Shown here: in pieces, positions 1 to 7,035 of the stretch
How positions within the stretch are numbered: the stretch's first letter is position 1
Layout: every line of letters begins with the position of its first letter
Origin: an uncultured Collinsella sp.
Lineage (GTDB): Bacteria; Actinomycetota; Coriobacteriia; Coriobacteriales; Coriobacteriaceae
Direction: 5' to 3'
NCBI GenBank assembly: GCA_902490095.1
Contig: CABUCQ010000061.1
Span: forward strand, 1 to 11,178
DNA: 11,178 nt
Notes under the pieces: generated by a model
The model's database searches: none
Seen by the model: the letters and a program-made list of their open reading frames with translations, nothing else
What the model was told of the DNA's origin: nothing
Position numbers and translations under genes: made by a program

Positions 1-221
1 TGTAACGGCCGTTGGGCTCTTTTGGCGCCAGCCAATCTCGACCCACACGCATTTGCTTAAAGCAACAACTTTCCCGATCGATGTAATCACCAAATCAAAA
101 CGTGTACACCAGCCACCAAAGATGCCGAAAAATGTCGCTTTTGGAGGCTGATGTACACAAATGCAGAATCCAGCGCAGCCCAGAGGCACCCTCCACATGT
201 CTGGACTCTCTATGCTTACGC
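1..221. other. Window edge, no supported gene
   Basis: I see no convincing gene here. Frame 1 is open from the window edge to a TAA at 58-60 and could be the tail of an upstream gene, but 19 codons are too few to judge. An 8-bp palindrome GTGTACAC lies at 102-109 and a related TGTACA at 152-157. GGAGG at 143-147 precedes an ATG at 151, which opens only a 25-codon reading frame ending at 226-228. None of this is enough for a call. Confidence 0.4.
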
Positions 222-250
222 TGGATAGACATCGCCAGAACGGGTATAGT
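222..250 (+). promoter_or_regulatory. Putative sigma70-type promoter of the pgsA-like gene
   Basis: TGGATA (222-227) and TATAGT (245-250) are separated by 17 bp. The -10 matches five of six consensus positions and the -35 four of six. Transcription would start near 257 and give a leader of about 30 nt before the GTG at 287. The site lies inside the longer reading frame that opens at ATG 161, so it supports the later start. It is inferred from sequence only. Confidence 0.4.
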
Positions 251-286
251 ATCGAAAGTTTTGTCGTTTACCAGCGGGGGAGTCCT

Positions 287-991
287 GTGGGCATCAAGAA
301 GAAGATCAAAAAGGAGCTTATCGGCACTTCCGATTACCCGTCGAATAAGATCTTCACGATCTCCAATTTCATTACCTTTACGCGCCTGGTCCTCACGCTT
401 GTTTTCCTGTACCTGTTTGTGACGGACAACAACCGTGTCGTCGCCATTGTCATCTATGCCATCGCGGCTTCCACCGACTGGATGGACGGTCAAATTGCCC
501 GCATGACCAAAACGGTCTCGTGGCTCGGCAAGGTCATGGATCCCATTTGCGACCGTGCGCTGCTGTTTACGGGCGTTCTGGGCCTGGTAGTCCGCGGCGA
601 GTTGCCCATCTGGGTCTGTGTGCTCATCATCGGCCGCGATATCTACCTGGGCATCGGCACGCTCATCGTACGCCACTACCACCGTCGCCCCATCGACGTC
701 GTCTTTCCCGGGAAAATTGCCACGGCACTGCTCATGACCGGCTTCTCGCTCATGCTGCTGGGCTTTCCCGTCGTGGACGGCTGGCATCTGCTGCCCGCCA
801 CGTTCACGGCATTCCCGGGCCTCAACGGCAGCTCGGTGCCCCTCGGCATCTTCTTTGTGTACGGCGGCGTGATCTTCTCCATGCTCACCGCTGTCATCTA
901 TTCCATTAAGGGAGGGGCGGCCATTAAACAGGCCATCGCGCATCCCGAGGACGAGGACACCGACTTTCTCAACCCCGAAATCGAAGACTGA
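287..991 (+). CDS. pgsA: CDP-alcohol phosphatidyltransferase (PgsA-like)
   Basis: Integral membrane enzyme that probably moves a phosphatidyl group from CDP-diacylglycerol to an alcohol, most likely glycerol-3-phosphate in phospholipid synthesis. The family signature D-x2-DG-x2-AR-x8-G-x3-D-x3-D is complete: D64, D67, G68, A71, R72, G81, D85 and D89. Hydrophobic segments at about residues 22-43, 45-62, 90-125 and 140-215 fit a CDP-OH-P transferase fold. The basic N-terminus before the first helix is typical. I chose the GTG at 287 (234 aa) because a GGGGGAG Shine-Dalgarno lies just before it and a promoter sits at 222-250. The alternative ATG at 161 adds 42 residues that do not look like this family and has GGAGG 13 nt away. 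An FHA gene follows 65 bp downstream. The exact acceptor alcohol cannot be read from sequence; pgsA is the best guess. Confidence 0.85.
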   Translation: MGIKKKIKKELIGTSDYPSNKIFTISNFITFTRLVLTLVFLYLFVTDNNRVVAIVIYAIAASTDWMDGQIARMTKTVSWLGKVMDPICDRALLFTGVLGLVVRGELPIWVCVLIIGRDIYLGIGTLIVRHYHRRPIDVVFPGKIATALLMTGFSLMLLGFPVVDGWHLLPATFTAFPGLNGSSVPLGIFFVYGGVIFSMLTAVIYSIKGGAAIKQAIAHPEDEDTDFLNPEIED

Positions 992-1056
992 TTCATTGGG
1001 GTATGATTATGTACGGTTCATTCTTTGCGGCGTGGCCGCGTTAGATAGGGGTTGTC

Positions 1057-1491
1057 ATGGACAACAAGGTTAACAATATGCCTCAGAACGATAAGACTGC
1101 GGACGCTACCTGCGTTTTCCGTGTTCCTTCGAGCGATGTCACCGTTCCCGACCTCATGGCCAACGTGCGCATCACCGCTCCGGTTCTGTCCATCGTCAAG
1201 GGCCCGCAGACCGGAGCTGCCTTTGAGCTCGAGGACGACGTGACCACCATCGGCCGCGATCCCGCGAACGGCATCTTCCTCAACGACATGACTGTCTCGC
1301 GCAGCCATGCACGCATTATTCGCGAGGGCCTGGGCGCCCGTATTGAGGATCTGGGTTCGCTCAACGGCACCTGGGTCGACGGCGCCATCGTCAACGGTGC
1401 CCCGCTGCACGACGGCTCTTCCGTTCAGATCGGTACGTTCACGCTCATCTACCACGAGAGCACGCCGGAGCGCATCGAAACCGGTGAGTAG
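1057..1491 (+). CDS. GarA/OdhI-like FHA-domain protein
   Basis: Small cytoplasmic phosphothreonine-binding protein of 144 aa. The FHA domain spans about residues 42-132, with the canonical G66-R67, S81-x-x-H84 and N103-G104 residues of the phosphopeptide site. A flexible tail of about 40 residues precedes it and carries D-A-T-C-V-F-R (T18 in the middle). This matches the E-T-T-S-V-F-R motif phosphorylated by Ser/Thr kinases in mycobacterial GarA and corynebacterial OdhI. In those proteins the phosphorylated tail binds its own FHA domain and switches off control of 2-oxoglutarate/glutamate enzymes. A similar switch is inferred here; the targets in this organism are unknown. The start at ATG 1057 has ATAGGGG 5 nt upstream. 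The MerR gene begins 3 nt after the stop, so the two are almost certainly co-transcribed. Confidence 0.88.
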   Translation: MDNKVNNMPQNDKTADATCVFRVPSSDVTVPDLMANVRITAPVLSIVKGPQTGAAFELEDDVTTIGRDPANGIFLNDMTVSRSHARIIREGLGARIEDLGSLNGTWVDGAIVNGAPLHDGSSVQIGTFTLIYHESTPERIETGE

Positions 1492-1494
1492 GTA

Positions 1495-2379
1495 ATGGCC
1501 GAACGCAATTATCTGAGTATCGGCCAAGTCGTCAACCTTCTTCGAGGCGCATACCCCGATCTATCGAACTCAAAAATTAGATTTCTAGAAGATGAGGGGC
1601 TCATCACCCCTCATCGTACGCCTAAGGGGTATCGCCAGTACTCCAAGGAAGACGTTGATCGTCTCGAGGTCATCCTGCACCTGCAGAAGACCCGCTATAT
1701 GCCGCTCAACGTCATTAAGCAGCGCTTGGAAAACGCAACGGACCTGTCCACTTTGGCTTACGAGGTGGGCCTTCTGTCCGATGTTCCGCTTAAGACGGAG
1801 CCCAAGGAGACCAAGCAAAAGCTGCATCCCATCGAGACCATTCCCGACATGCTCGGCGTCGAAATCTCGTTTATCCGCTCCCTTGCCGAGAACGATCTAA
1901 TCCGCATCATCAAGAGCCCGCAGAACCGTGAGCTCGTCGATGGCCGAGATTTCCCGATTATCCGTTACTGCTCGGAGCTGTCGCGCTTCCACATTGAGCC
2001 GCGTAACCTGCGACAGTACGTATCGTCGGCAAACCGCGAGTCTTCGATGTTTGAGCAGGTTCTCGTGAGCATGCTCGGCATGGATACCTCCGATGACGAG
2101 CGCGACGCCAAGCTCGAGCGCGCTTTTAAGAAGCTGCACGACCTCACCGAGGGTGTGCATACCGCGCTCCTTAAGAACCGTGTCTTTGAGTCGCTCAACG
2201 CAGTGGTCGAGGACGCTGACATCGATGCCCTCGATGAGGAGATCGCGCGTTCCGAATCCACCAAGGCTAAAAGCGATGCGACAAGCGTCCCCGCGGTTGC
2301 CGCGCACGACGAGTCGCTCGTGCAGCCGTCCAAGGTCGTCGTCCCCTCGCATAGCTCGTCTGCTAACACGGGCAAATAA
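1495..2379 (+). CDS. MerR-family transcriptional regulator (Rv1828-like)
   Basis: Cytoplasmic DNA-binding regulator of 294 aa. Residues 6-79 form a MerR-type winged helix-turn-helix with the motif SKIRFLEDEGLITPHR (26-41), then G-Y-R-Q-Y and a second helix pair ending in M-P-L-N-V-I-K. Residues 112-195 form a second globular domain, including IEPRNLRQYVSSANRE (167-182), that matches my memory of the C-terminal half of mycobacterial Rv1828. The last 45 residues are low-complexity and rich in Ala, Ser and Asp. It lacks metal-binding cysteines, so it is not a metal-sensing MerR. It is separated from the upstream FHA gene by 3 nt and from apt by 36 nt. In mycobacteria the homologue follows garA directly, as here. 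Its target genes cannot be told from the window. Confidence 0.88.
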   Translation: MAERNYLSIGQVVNLLRGAYPDLSNSKIRFLEDEGLITPHRTPKGYRQYSKEDVDRLEVILHLQKTRYMPLNVIKQRLENATDLSTLAYEVGLLSDVPLKTEPKETKQKLHPIETIPDMLGVEISFIRSLAENDLIRIIKSPQNRELVDGRDFPIIRYCSELSRFHIEPRNLRQYVSSANRESSMFEQVLVSMLGMDTSDDERDAKLERAFKKLHDLTEGVHTALLKNRVFESLNAVVEDADIDALDEEIARSESTKAKSDATSVPAVAAHDESLVQPSKVVVPSHSSSANTGK

Positions 2380-2415
2380 CCGCCGTTCACCCGGCAATCC
2401 ATGAAAGGTCACGCC

Positions 2416-2946
2416 ATGTACGACTTCGAATCTCATATCGTCGATATCCCCGACTATCCCGAGCCCGGAGTCGTCTTTAAGGACATCACACCGCTCTTTG
2501 GCAATCCCGAGGCCCTGAAGGCCATGGTGGATGCCCTGGCTGAGCATTTTGCTGGCATGGGCATTACCAAGGTCGTAGGACCCGAGGCCCGCGGCTTTAT
2601 GGTCGGTGTGCCCGTGGCCGTCGCCCTGGGTGCCGGCTTTGTTCCCGCACGTAAGCCGGGCAAACTGCCGCGCAAGACGGTAAGCGAGAGCTACGAGCTC
2701 GAGTATGGAACGGATTCTATCGAGATCCACGCCGATGCCATCAGCTCTAAAGATACCGTGTTGATTCTGGACGACTTGGTCGCGACGGGCGGAACCGTCG
2801 AGGCAACAGGTAAACTGGTGCGAGATATGGGCGCAAAGCTTGTGGGCTACGGTTGTATCCTTGAGCTTGCGTTTCTCAACCCGCGCAAGAAGCTCACGCC
2901 TTCTAACGAGGACGTTGAGCTCTTTAGCCTGGTAACGGTGGACTAG
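2416..2946 (+). CDS. apt: Adenine phosphoribosyltransferase
   Basis: Purine-salvage enzyme making AMP and pyrophosphate from adenine and PRPP in the cytosol. The 176-aa length fits the family. The N-terminal I-P-D-Y-P-E-P-G-V-V-F-K-D-I-T-P-L segment, the GPEARGF motif, ARKPGKLP and the PRPP-binding motif LILDDLVATGGT (about 115-127, with D119 and D120) are all present. I chose ATG 2416 because GAAAGG lies 7 nt upstream and the protein then starts at the usual place. ATG 2401 is in frame but has no ribosome site and adds only five residues. It lies 36 nt after the MerR gene on the same strand, so it probably belongs to the same transcript. Nothing unusual is seen. Confidence 0.95.
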   Translation: MYDFESHIVDIPDYPEPGVVFKDITPLFGNPEALKAMVDALAEHFAGMGITKVVGPEARGFMVGVPVAVALGAGFVPARKPGKLPRKTVSESYELEYGTDSIEIHADAISSKDTVLILDDLVATGGTVEATGKLVRDMGAKLVGYGCILELAFLNPRKKLTPSNEDVELFSLVTVD

Positions 2947-2978
2947 CCGCTACCCTTAGATACCGGAAAGGAAGCTCC

Positions 2979-4106
2979 ATGCGCACAGCAAACACGCACA
3001 AAAACATGGCACGCTGCGCTGCTACGGCAACCCTCGCTTGTGTTTTGGGCCTGGGCCTCGTGGCTCCGGCCTATGCCGATACCGCATCCGACCTTGCCGC
3101 TGCTCGTACGAAACTCGAGCAGATCGGCACCCAAACCCAGCAGATTTACGATGATCTCGCCACGCAGACGCAGGCGCTCGATCAGACTGCCGGCGAGATC
3201 ACGCAAAAGCAGCAGGAGATCGCCGATGGTCAGGCCAAGCTCTCGACCTATGTCGCCGGCGAGTACAAAACCGGCGGTCTGAGCCTGCTTCAGGTTCTGA
3301 CGGGCGTCGATGACCTGAGCGATATGCTCAACCGTCTGTTCTACTACGGCAAAGTTTCCGATAAGCAGGCTCAGACCATTCAAGAGGTCAAGGAGCTTAA
3401 GCAGCAGCTCACCGATAAGCAGGCCGAGCAGGAAAAGAACGTCGCCGCCACGCAAAAGAAGGTCGACGAGCTTAACGCCCAGCAGGCTGAAGCCCAGAAC
3501 GTCGTAAACTCCCTGGATTCGCAGCTGCAGGCCGAGCTTGCCGCCGAGGCCGAGGCCAACGCCGCGCTGCAGGCTGGCATCAACGCCAGCACCGCCGAGA
3601 AGGCCACGGTGAGCAACGAGACTGCCGGTACGACCGAGAACACCAACAATGGTGGCCAGACCAGCAATAACAACAACCAGGGCGGCAACACTCCGGCTCC
3701 TACGCCGGCACCTGCTCCGACGCCGCAGCCCCCCGCACCTGCTCCGGCTCCGACGCCTTCTGCCCCGAGCCAGTCTGTTGATGGCGGTTCTGTTGTCTCG
3801 CGTGCATACAGTAAGCTTGGTTGCGCTTATTCCTGGGGCGGAATTGGCCCGAACAGCTTCGACTGCTCTGGTTTTGTTAGCTATTGCCTCACTGGTCGCT
3901 ATTGCCGACTAGGCACCACGGGTACCTTTATGGGCTGGACGCGTGTGTCCGATCCGCAGCCCGGTGACGTTGTTGTCAACTCGTACCACACCGGCATTTA
4001 CATCGGTGGTGGTCAGATGATTCATGCTTCCGACTACAACACGGGTGTTATCATCAGCTCCGTTGCCGCCGGCATGAACAATAACTACATCTTCGTACGC
4101 TACTAA
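2979..4106 (+). CDS. Secreted coiled-coil NlpC/P60 peptidoglycan hydrolase
   Basis: Exported cell-wall endopeptidase of 375 aa. A Sec signal peptide (basic start, hydrophobic residues about 13-30, cleavage after A-Y-A near residue 33) is followed by a coiled coil at about 35-200, rich in Gln, Glu and Ala. Its middle part (Y-V-A-G-E-Y-K-T-G-G-L-S-L-L-Q-V-L-T-G) resembles PcsB/CwlO-type N-domains. A linker rich in Asn, Thr, Pro and Ala (about 205-262) leads to an NlpC/P60 domain at 268-375. The predicted catalytic residues are C296 (in DCSGF), H337 (in H-T-G-I-Y-I-G) and H349 (in M-I-H-A). By family it should cut peptide stems of peptidoglycan, perhaps during cell separation. ATG 2979 has GGAAAGGAAG just upstream. 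It lies 32 nt after apt and ends before a strong terminator. The exact bond cleaved is unknown. Confidence 0.92.
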   Translation: MRTANTHKNMARCAATATLACVLGLGLVAPAYADTASDLAAARTKLEQIGTQTQQIYDDLATQTQALDQTAGEITQKQQEIADGQAKLSTYVAGEYKTGGLSLLQVLTGVDDLSDMLNRLFYYGKVSDKQAQTIQEVKELKQQLTDKQAEQEKNVAATQKKVDELNAQQAEAQNVVNSLDSQLQAELAAEAEANAALQAGINASTAEKATVSNETAGTTENTNNGGQTSNNNNQGGNTPAPTPAPAPTPQPPAPAPAPTPSAPSQSVDGGSVVSRAYSKLGCAYSWGGIGPNSFDCSGFVSYCLTGRYCRLGTTGTFMGWTRVSDPQPGDVVVNSYHTGIYIGGGQMIHASDYNTGVIISSVAAGMNNNYIFVRY

Positions 4107-4130
4107 GTCATCTTACACAGCGTGTGGATG

Positions 4131-4171
4131 TGGACCTCGTGGCTTTAAGTCGCGAGGTCCATTCTTTTTTT
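4131..4171 (+). terminator. Rho-independent terminator after the NlpC/P60 gene
   Basis: A 9-bp perfect stem, TGGACCTCG (4131-4139) with CGAGGTCCA (4153-4161), can extend inward by four more pairs, two of them G-U, to a 5-nt loop. It is followed by TTC and a run of seven T (4165-4171). It lies 24 nt after the stop codon and ends the left-hand gene cluster. Confidence 0.9.
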
Positions 4172-4184
4172 CTCTCTCATCTTA

Positions 4185-4219
4185 GACGGCTATCTAGTAT
4201 TCAAAACTAGATAGCCGTC
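4185..4219. repeat. Perfect 14-bp inverted repeat upstream of the degV-family gene
   Basis: GACGGCTATCTAGT (4185-4198) and its exact reverse complement (4206-4219) flank a 7-nt loop. No T-run follows on either strand, so it is not a standard terminator. Its right arm reaches the place where the -35 box of the next promoter should lie (4216-4221), so it may be an operator or a back-up hairpin. Confidence 0.65.
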
Positions 4220-4260
4220 CATTCGGTTTGCAAGAAGGCTATAATTGTTGATGAACAATT
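4216..4260 (+). promoter_or_regulatory. Promoter of the DegV-family gene with overlapping dyad
   Basis: A perfect TATAAT lies at 4240-4245. The -35 position (about 4216-4222) is poor and overlaps the end of the 14-bp hairpin. A second dyad, AATTGTT (4243-4249) and AACAATT (4254-4260), spans the -10 and the predicted start site. A weak -35 flanked by two dyads suggests a regulated promoter. AGAAAGGA (4261-4268) is the ribosome site for ATG 4275. Confidence 0.5.
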
Positions 4261-4274
4261 AGAAAGGACCCTCT

Positions 4275-5141
4275 ATGAGCTGGGCACTTATCTCCGATTC
4301 AAGCTGCAACCTCCGCGATTGGCAACCGACCGCGCCCCATACCACCTTTGCATTTGCGCCCCTCAAAATTCGAGTGGGGGAGCGTGAATTCGTCGATGAC
4401 CTTTCGCTCGATGTTCATGAGCTCAACTGCGCTGTTCAGGCGGAGACGAACGCTTCTTCGAGCGCTTGTCCCAGCGTAGGGGAGTGGGCCGAGCTCTTCA
4501 AATTGGCAGACATGACCATCTGCATGCCGATCTCTGAGGGCGTGTCGGGCAGCTACAACGCGGCAGCCACGGCTCGCGATATGGTTCTTGCCGAGGAGCC
4601 CGACCGACAGATTCATCTAGTCAATTCACGCGCAGCTGGCGGCAAAATGGACCTCATTTTCTTGCTGTTCGACCGCTATCTTGCAAGCAATCCGAATGTC
4701 TCATTCGAGGATGCCTGCGCATACTTCGATAGCCTTGAACAGAACAGCAAAATCCTCTTCAGTTTGTGCAATTACGAAAACCTCGCCAAAGCCGGACGTA
4801 TCCCTAAGGCAGCCGGCGTCATTGCCAACAAGCTCAATATCCGCATTTTGGGCACGGCGAGTGAGGCCGGTAAAATCGAACTCGTCGGGCACACGCGTGG
4901 CGAAAAGAAGATGCTCAACAAGATCATCGACACTATGGAAGCCGAGGGCTTTACGGGCGGTGAGGTCATCATCGATCACGTTGAGAACGAAGCTGGAGCC
5001 CAGGCGCTTACTGATCGCATAGTCGAACATTGGCCCGGCTCCAAGACCATCATCATGCCCTGCAACGGCCTGGATTCCTATTACGCCGAGATGCACGGCC
5101 TCATCATCGGCTACGGCATGGGCGTAGCTTCAGGCAAATAA
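4275..5141 (+). CDS. DegV family protein (fatty-acid-binding, FakB-like)
   Basis: Cytoplasmic 288-aa protein of the DegV family. Members bind a fatty acid and some (FakB) present it to the fatty acid kinase FakA. The family landmarks are visible: S-D-S-S near the N-terminus (7-10), a TSQPS-like motif read as SACPS (63-67), ISEGVSGSYNAA (86-97, with the conserved S91) and N-L-A-K-A-G-R-I (169-176). The C-terminal IG-x-H-x-GPG motif of typical members is degenerate here (IIGYGMGV), so lipid binding may differ. No fakA-like gene lies nearby. The gene stands alone between a terminator and hairpin upstream and a shared bidirectional terminator downstream, so it is probably monocistronic. The start at ATG 4275 is supported by AGAAAGGA. 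Confidence 0.87.
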   Translation: MSWALISDSSCNLRDWQPTAPHTTFAFAPLKIRVGEREFVDDLSLDVHELNCAVQAETNASSSACPSVGEWAELFKLADMTICMPISEGVSGSYNAAATARDMVLAEEPDRQIHLVNSRAAGGKMDLIFLLFDRYLASNPNVSFEDACAYFDSLEQNSKILFSLCNYENLAKAGRIPKAAGVIANKLNIRILGTASEAGKIELVGHTRGEKKMLNKIIDTMEAEGFTGGEVIIDHVENEAGAQALTDRIVEHWPGSKTIIMPCNGLDSYYAEMHGLIIGYGMGVASGK

Positions 5142-5160
5142 AGTCCAACCAAGCAAAATA

Positions 5161-5205
5161 CGGGCGGGACAAAGCGACAGATGGCTCTTTGTCCCGCCCG
5201 TTTTA
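5161..5205. terminator. Bidirectional terminator between convergent genes
   Basis: CGGGCGGGACAAAG (5161-5174) pairs perfectly with 5187-5200 over 14 bp with a 12-nt loop. TTTTAT follows on the + strand. On the - strand the stem is followed by TATTTTG. It lies between the stop codons of the degV-family gene and the DUF1836 gene and can serve both. Confidence 0.9.
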
Positions 5206-5213
5206 TACGTCGG

Positions 5214-5825
5214 CTAGCTATTAAACCCGTTAAACTTGAGATAGCTCATCAAGTAAGCCTTCGAAACGAAGGAGGAAACCGCACTGCGCACAAGCAGCGA
5301 CTCACGCGTAACCTGATGCGCCGTATCGGGAACCGGCGTCTGCTCGACAGAAAACGCCGAACGAATCGATGCCTCGAGCTGATCGACCACATAGTCGAAG
5401 GCCGTCGGGGCATCGTAGCTCAAACGCTGAATGTTAAAGAGTGCCTGCACCGCAGCAATAGGTAGCACCTGCTTAAAGATGCAGATAGCGATCAGGCGGG
5501 CAATTTGCTCGCGGCCATATTGCTTTTTGACCGGAGCAGGCACCAGGCCAACCTTCACGTAGTTGTTGATCATCGATGGCGTAATGACGGGCTGCTCAAC
5601 GCAAATGGACAGCGGCTCCATCCACAGCGCAACATACTCAATGACCTGGTCGCGGTAGAGCGTCACATTGGGCAACTGGTCATAGCGCGGCAGACTCAAC
5701 GTATTGAGTTTGCGCACGATATCGGACTGAATAAATGCATCGGGCAGCACAGTGGGCTGAATATCCTCAGGCTTAATGCTGACCGACGAATCAGACATTG
5801 GAATAACGTGTTTAACGTGGTTCAT
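5214..5825 (-). CDS. DUF1836 domain-containing protein
   Basis: Protein of 203 aa that I recognise as a DUF1836 member; the molecular role is not established. Residues 32-200 cover the domain. The segment 79-130 (V-I-T-P-S-M-I-N-N-Y-V-K-x-G-L-V-P, then K-K-Q-Y-G-R-E-Q-I-A-R-L) looks like a MerR-like helix-turn-helix with a Tyr-containing wing, so DNA binding is a reasonable guess. There is no signal peptide or membrane segment. The start at 5825 is chosen because GGAGGACC lies just upstream. The longer frame back to 5924 would run across the trxB terminator and adds an atypical stretch. A weak promoter (TACAAT about 25 nt upstream of GGAGG, poor -35) may drive it. It is likely monocistronic. 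Confidence 0.8.
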   Translation of the reverse strand: MNHVKHVIPMSDSSVSIKPEDIQPTVLPDAFIQSDIVRKLNTLSLPRYDQLPNVTLYRDQVIEYVALWMEPLSICVEQPVITPSMINNYVKVGLVPAPVKKQYGREQIARLIAICIFKQVLPIAAVQALFNIQRLSYDAPTAFDYVVDQLEASIRSAFSVEQTPVPDTAHQVTRESLLVRSAVSSFVSKAYLMSYLKFNGFNS

Positions 5826-5894
5826 AAAGGTCCTCCGTTCATCTTCTATATTGTATTCTAGGTCATCTGGTTTTGCATACCACATAGCCGGCAA

Positions 5895-5934
5895 GAAAAT
5901 TGGCGGGACAGTGCACTGATGCATCGTCCCGCCA
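5895..5934 (-). terminator. Terminator downstream of trxB
   Basis: Read on the - strand, a 9-bp perfect stem TGGCGGGAC (from 5934 to 5926 and 5909 to 5901) with a 16-nt loop is followed by ATTTTCTT. The loop contains a small TGCA/TGCA hairpin. It lies about 45 nt after the trxB stop and before the DUF1836 gene, so the two genes are separate transcripts. Confidence 0.8.
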
Positions 5935-5978
5935 TTTAGTTAATTGATAACAAACTTACATAAGATATATTATCGTAC

Positions 5979-6917
5979 TTATCCACGGAGAAACGCGTAT
6001 GCGCTCGTTGCCGCTATGGCTCCGTCCGAAACAGCGGTCACAACCTGGCGTAAACGTTTGGAACGGATATCGCCAGCGGCAAATAGACCTGGCGTGCGGG
6101 TCGCCATGGATTCATCAGTCAGAATGCCGCCATCAGGCGCCAGATCGACTAGATGCTCAACAAGCTCGGTATGGGGCTGCGTTCCGGTAAAGACAAAGAT
6201 GCCAAACGAGCCGGGCTCAAATGACTCGGTATGAGTCTCGCCGGATGCATTGTCCTTAAAGGTAATCGTCGTTGGCATGGCTTCGCCCGATAGCTCCACA
6301 ATACTAGTTTGGTACCTAACTGTAATATTGTCCTTTGCGAGTACTTTCTGAACAACACCATCGGGCGCACGGAACTGGTCGCGGCGCAGCACGATGGTCA
6401 CACTGTTGGCAATGTCGGACAGGAACAGAGCCTCTTCGCATGCCGAATTGCCACCACCGATTACAAAAACCTGCTTGCCGCGGAAAAACATGCCGTCACA
6501 TGTTGCGCAATATGAAACGCCACGACCGCGATACGTATCATCGCCTGCGAAACCTGCCGGACGCGGCGTGGCACCCATGCAAGCGATAACGCTCGAGGCC
6601 AGCGTATCGCCCATATCGTGATGCACCGTAAACAACGCTGCATCGGCATCGTAATCGATACCCGTAACCATGCTCCATGTAACCTGTGCCCCCAGGCCCT
6701 CTGCATGCTGCTGAAAACGCTCGCCGAGTTCGGCGCCACTCAGGAGCGGGAAACCCGGATAGTTCTCGACCTCATTGGTTGTGGCGATCTGCCCTCCCGA
6801 CATGCCCTGCTCAATCACGGTCGTCGTCAGGTTGGCACGCGCAGCATAAATGGCGGCAGCATAGCCCGCGGGGCCGCCACCGATAATCGCAACATCGATC
6901 GGCTTATCGGTAGTCAT
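5979..6917 (-). CDS. trxB: Thioredoxin-disulfide reductase
   Basis: Cytosolic flavoenzyme of 312 aa that passes electrons from NADPH through FAD and a disulfide to thioredoxin. The FAD-binding G-G-G-P-A-G is at 13-18, the redox site C137-A-T-C140-D-G is canonical and the second Rossmann motif G-G-G-N-S-A is at 154-159. The C-terminal FAD motif G-L-F-A-A-G-D is also present. The NADPH 2'-phosphate motif HRRxxxR reads L177-R178-R179-x3-R183, so the arginines are kept and only the His is replaced. The start at 6917 follows GAAAGGAC by about 7 nt and puts the FAD motif at the usual distance. Upstream in-frame ATGs at 6932 and 6992 are less likely. No thioredoxin gene is adjacent. It is divergent from the glycosyltransferase gene. 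Confidence 0.95.
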   Translation of the reverse strand: MTTDKPIDVAIIGGGPAGYAAAIYAARANLTTTVIEQGMSGGQIATTNEVENYPGFPLLSGAELGERFQQHAEGLGAQVTWSMVTGIDYDADAALFTVHHDMGDTLASSVIACMGATPRPAGFAGDDTYRGRGVSYCATCDGMFFRGKQVFVIGGGNSACEEALFLSDIANSVTIVLRRDQFRAPDGVVQKVLAKDNITVRYQTSIVELSGEAMPTTITFKDNASGETHTESFEPGSFGIFVFTGTQPHTELVEHLVDLAPDGGILTDESMATRTPGLFAAGDIRSKRLRQVVTAVSDGAIAATSAYAFLRG

Positions 6918-7035
6918 GAAGCGTCCTTTCATCGAAACGTTGTCGTTCTTTGCGCTCATACCCAAATTTACGTGAACGTGACACTCATGCACTACAATGA
7001 TAAATCAGTATTACAAAGCTGAAGGGGAGTTATCG

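Noticed and set aside
22..35. Dyad TTGGC/GCCAA
   Set aside because: It is short, has no partner sites, and no promoter or known regulator site can be tied to it.
151..228. Possible 25-aa leader peptide with GGAGG upstream
   Set aside because: The spacer of 3 nt is too short, no regulatory codon run is seen, and no attenuator follows.
95..943. 282-codon open frame on the - strand
   Set aside because: It is antisense to the clear CDP-alcohol phosphatidyltransferase, has no family motifs and has a composition typical of a high-GC shadow frame.
1027..1039. Small GCGGC-GTG-GCCGC hairpin between pgsA and the FHA gene
   Set aside because: It has a 5-bp stem with a 3-nt loop and no T-run, so it is too weak for a terminator. 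It may be chance in GC-rich sequence.
1897..2730. 277-codon open frame on the - strand across the MerR and apt genes
   Set aside because: It is antisense to two well-supported genes and has no recognisable domain.
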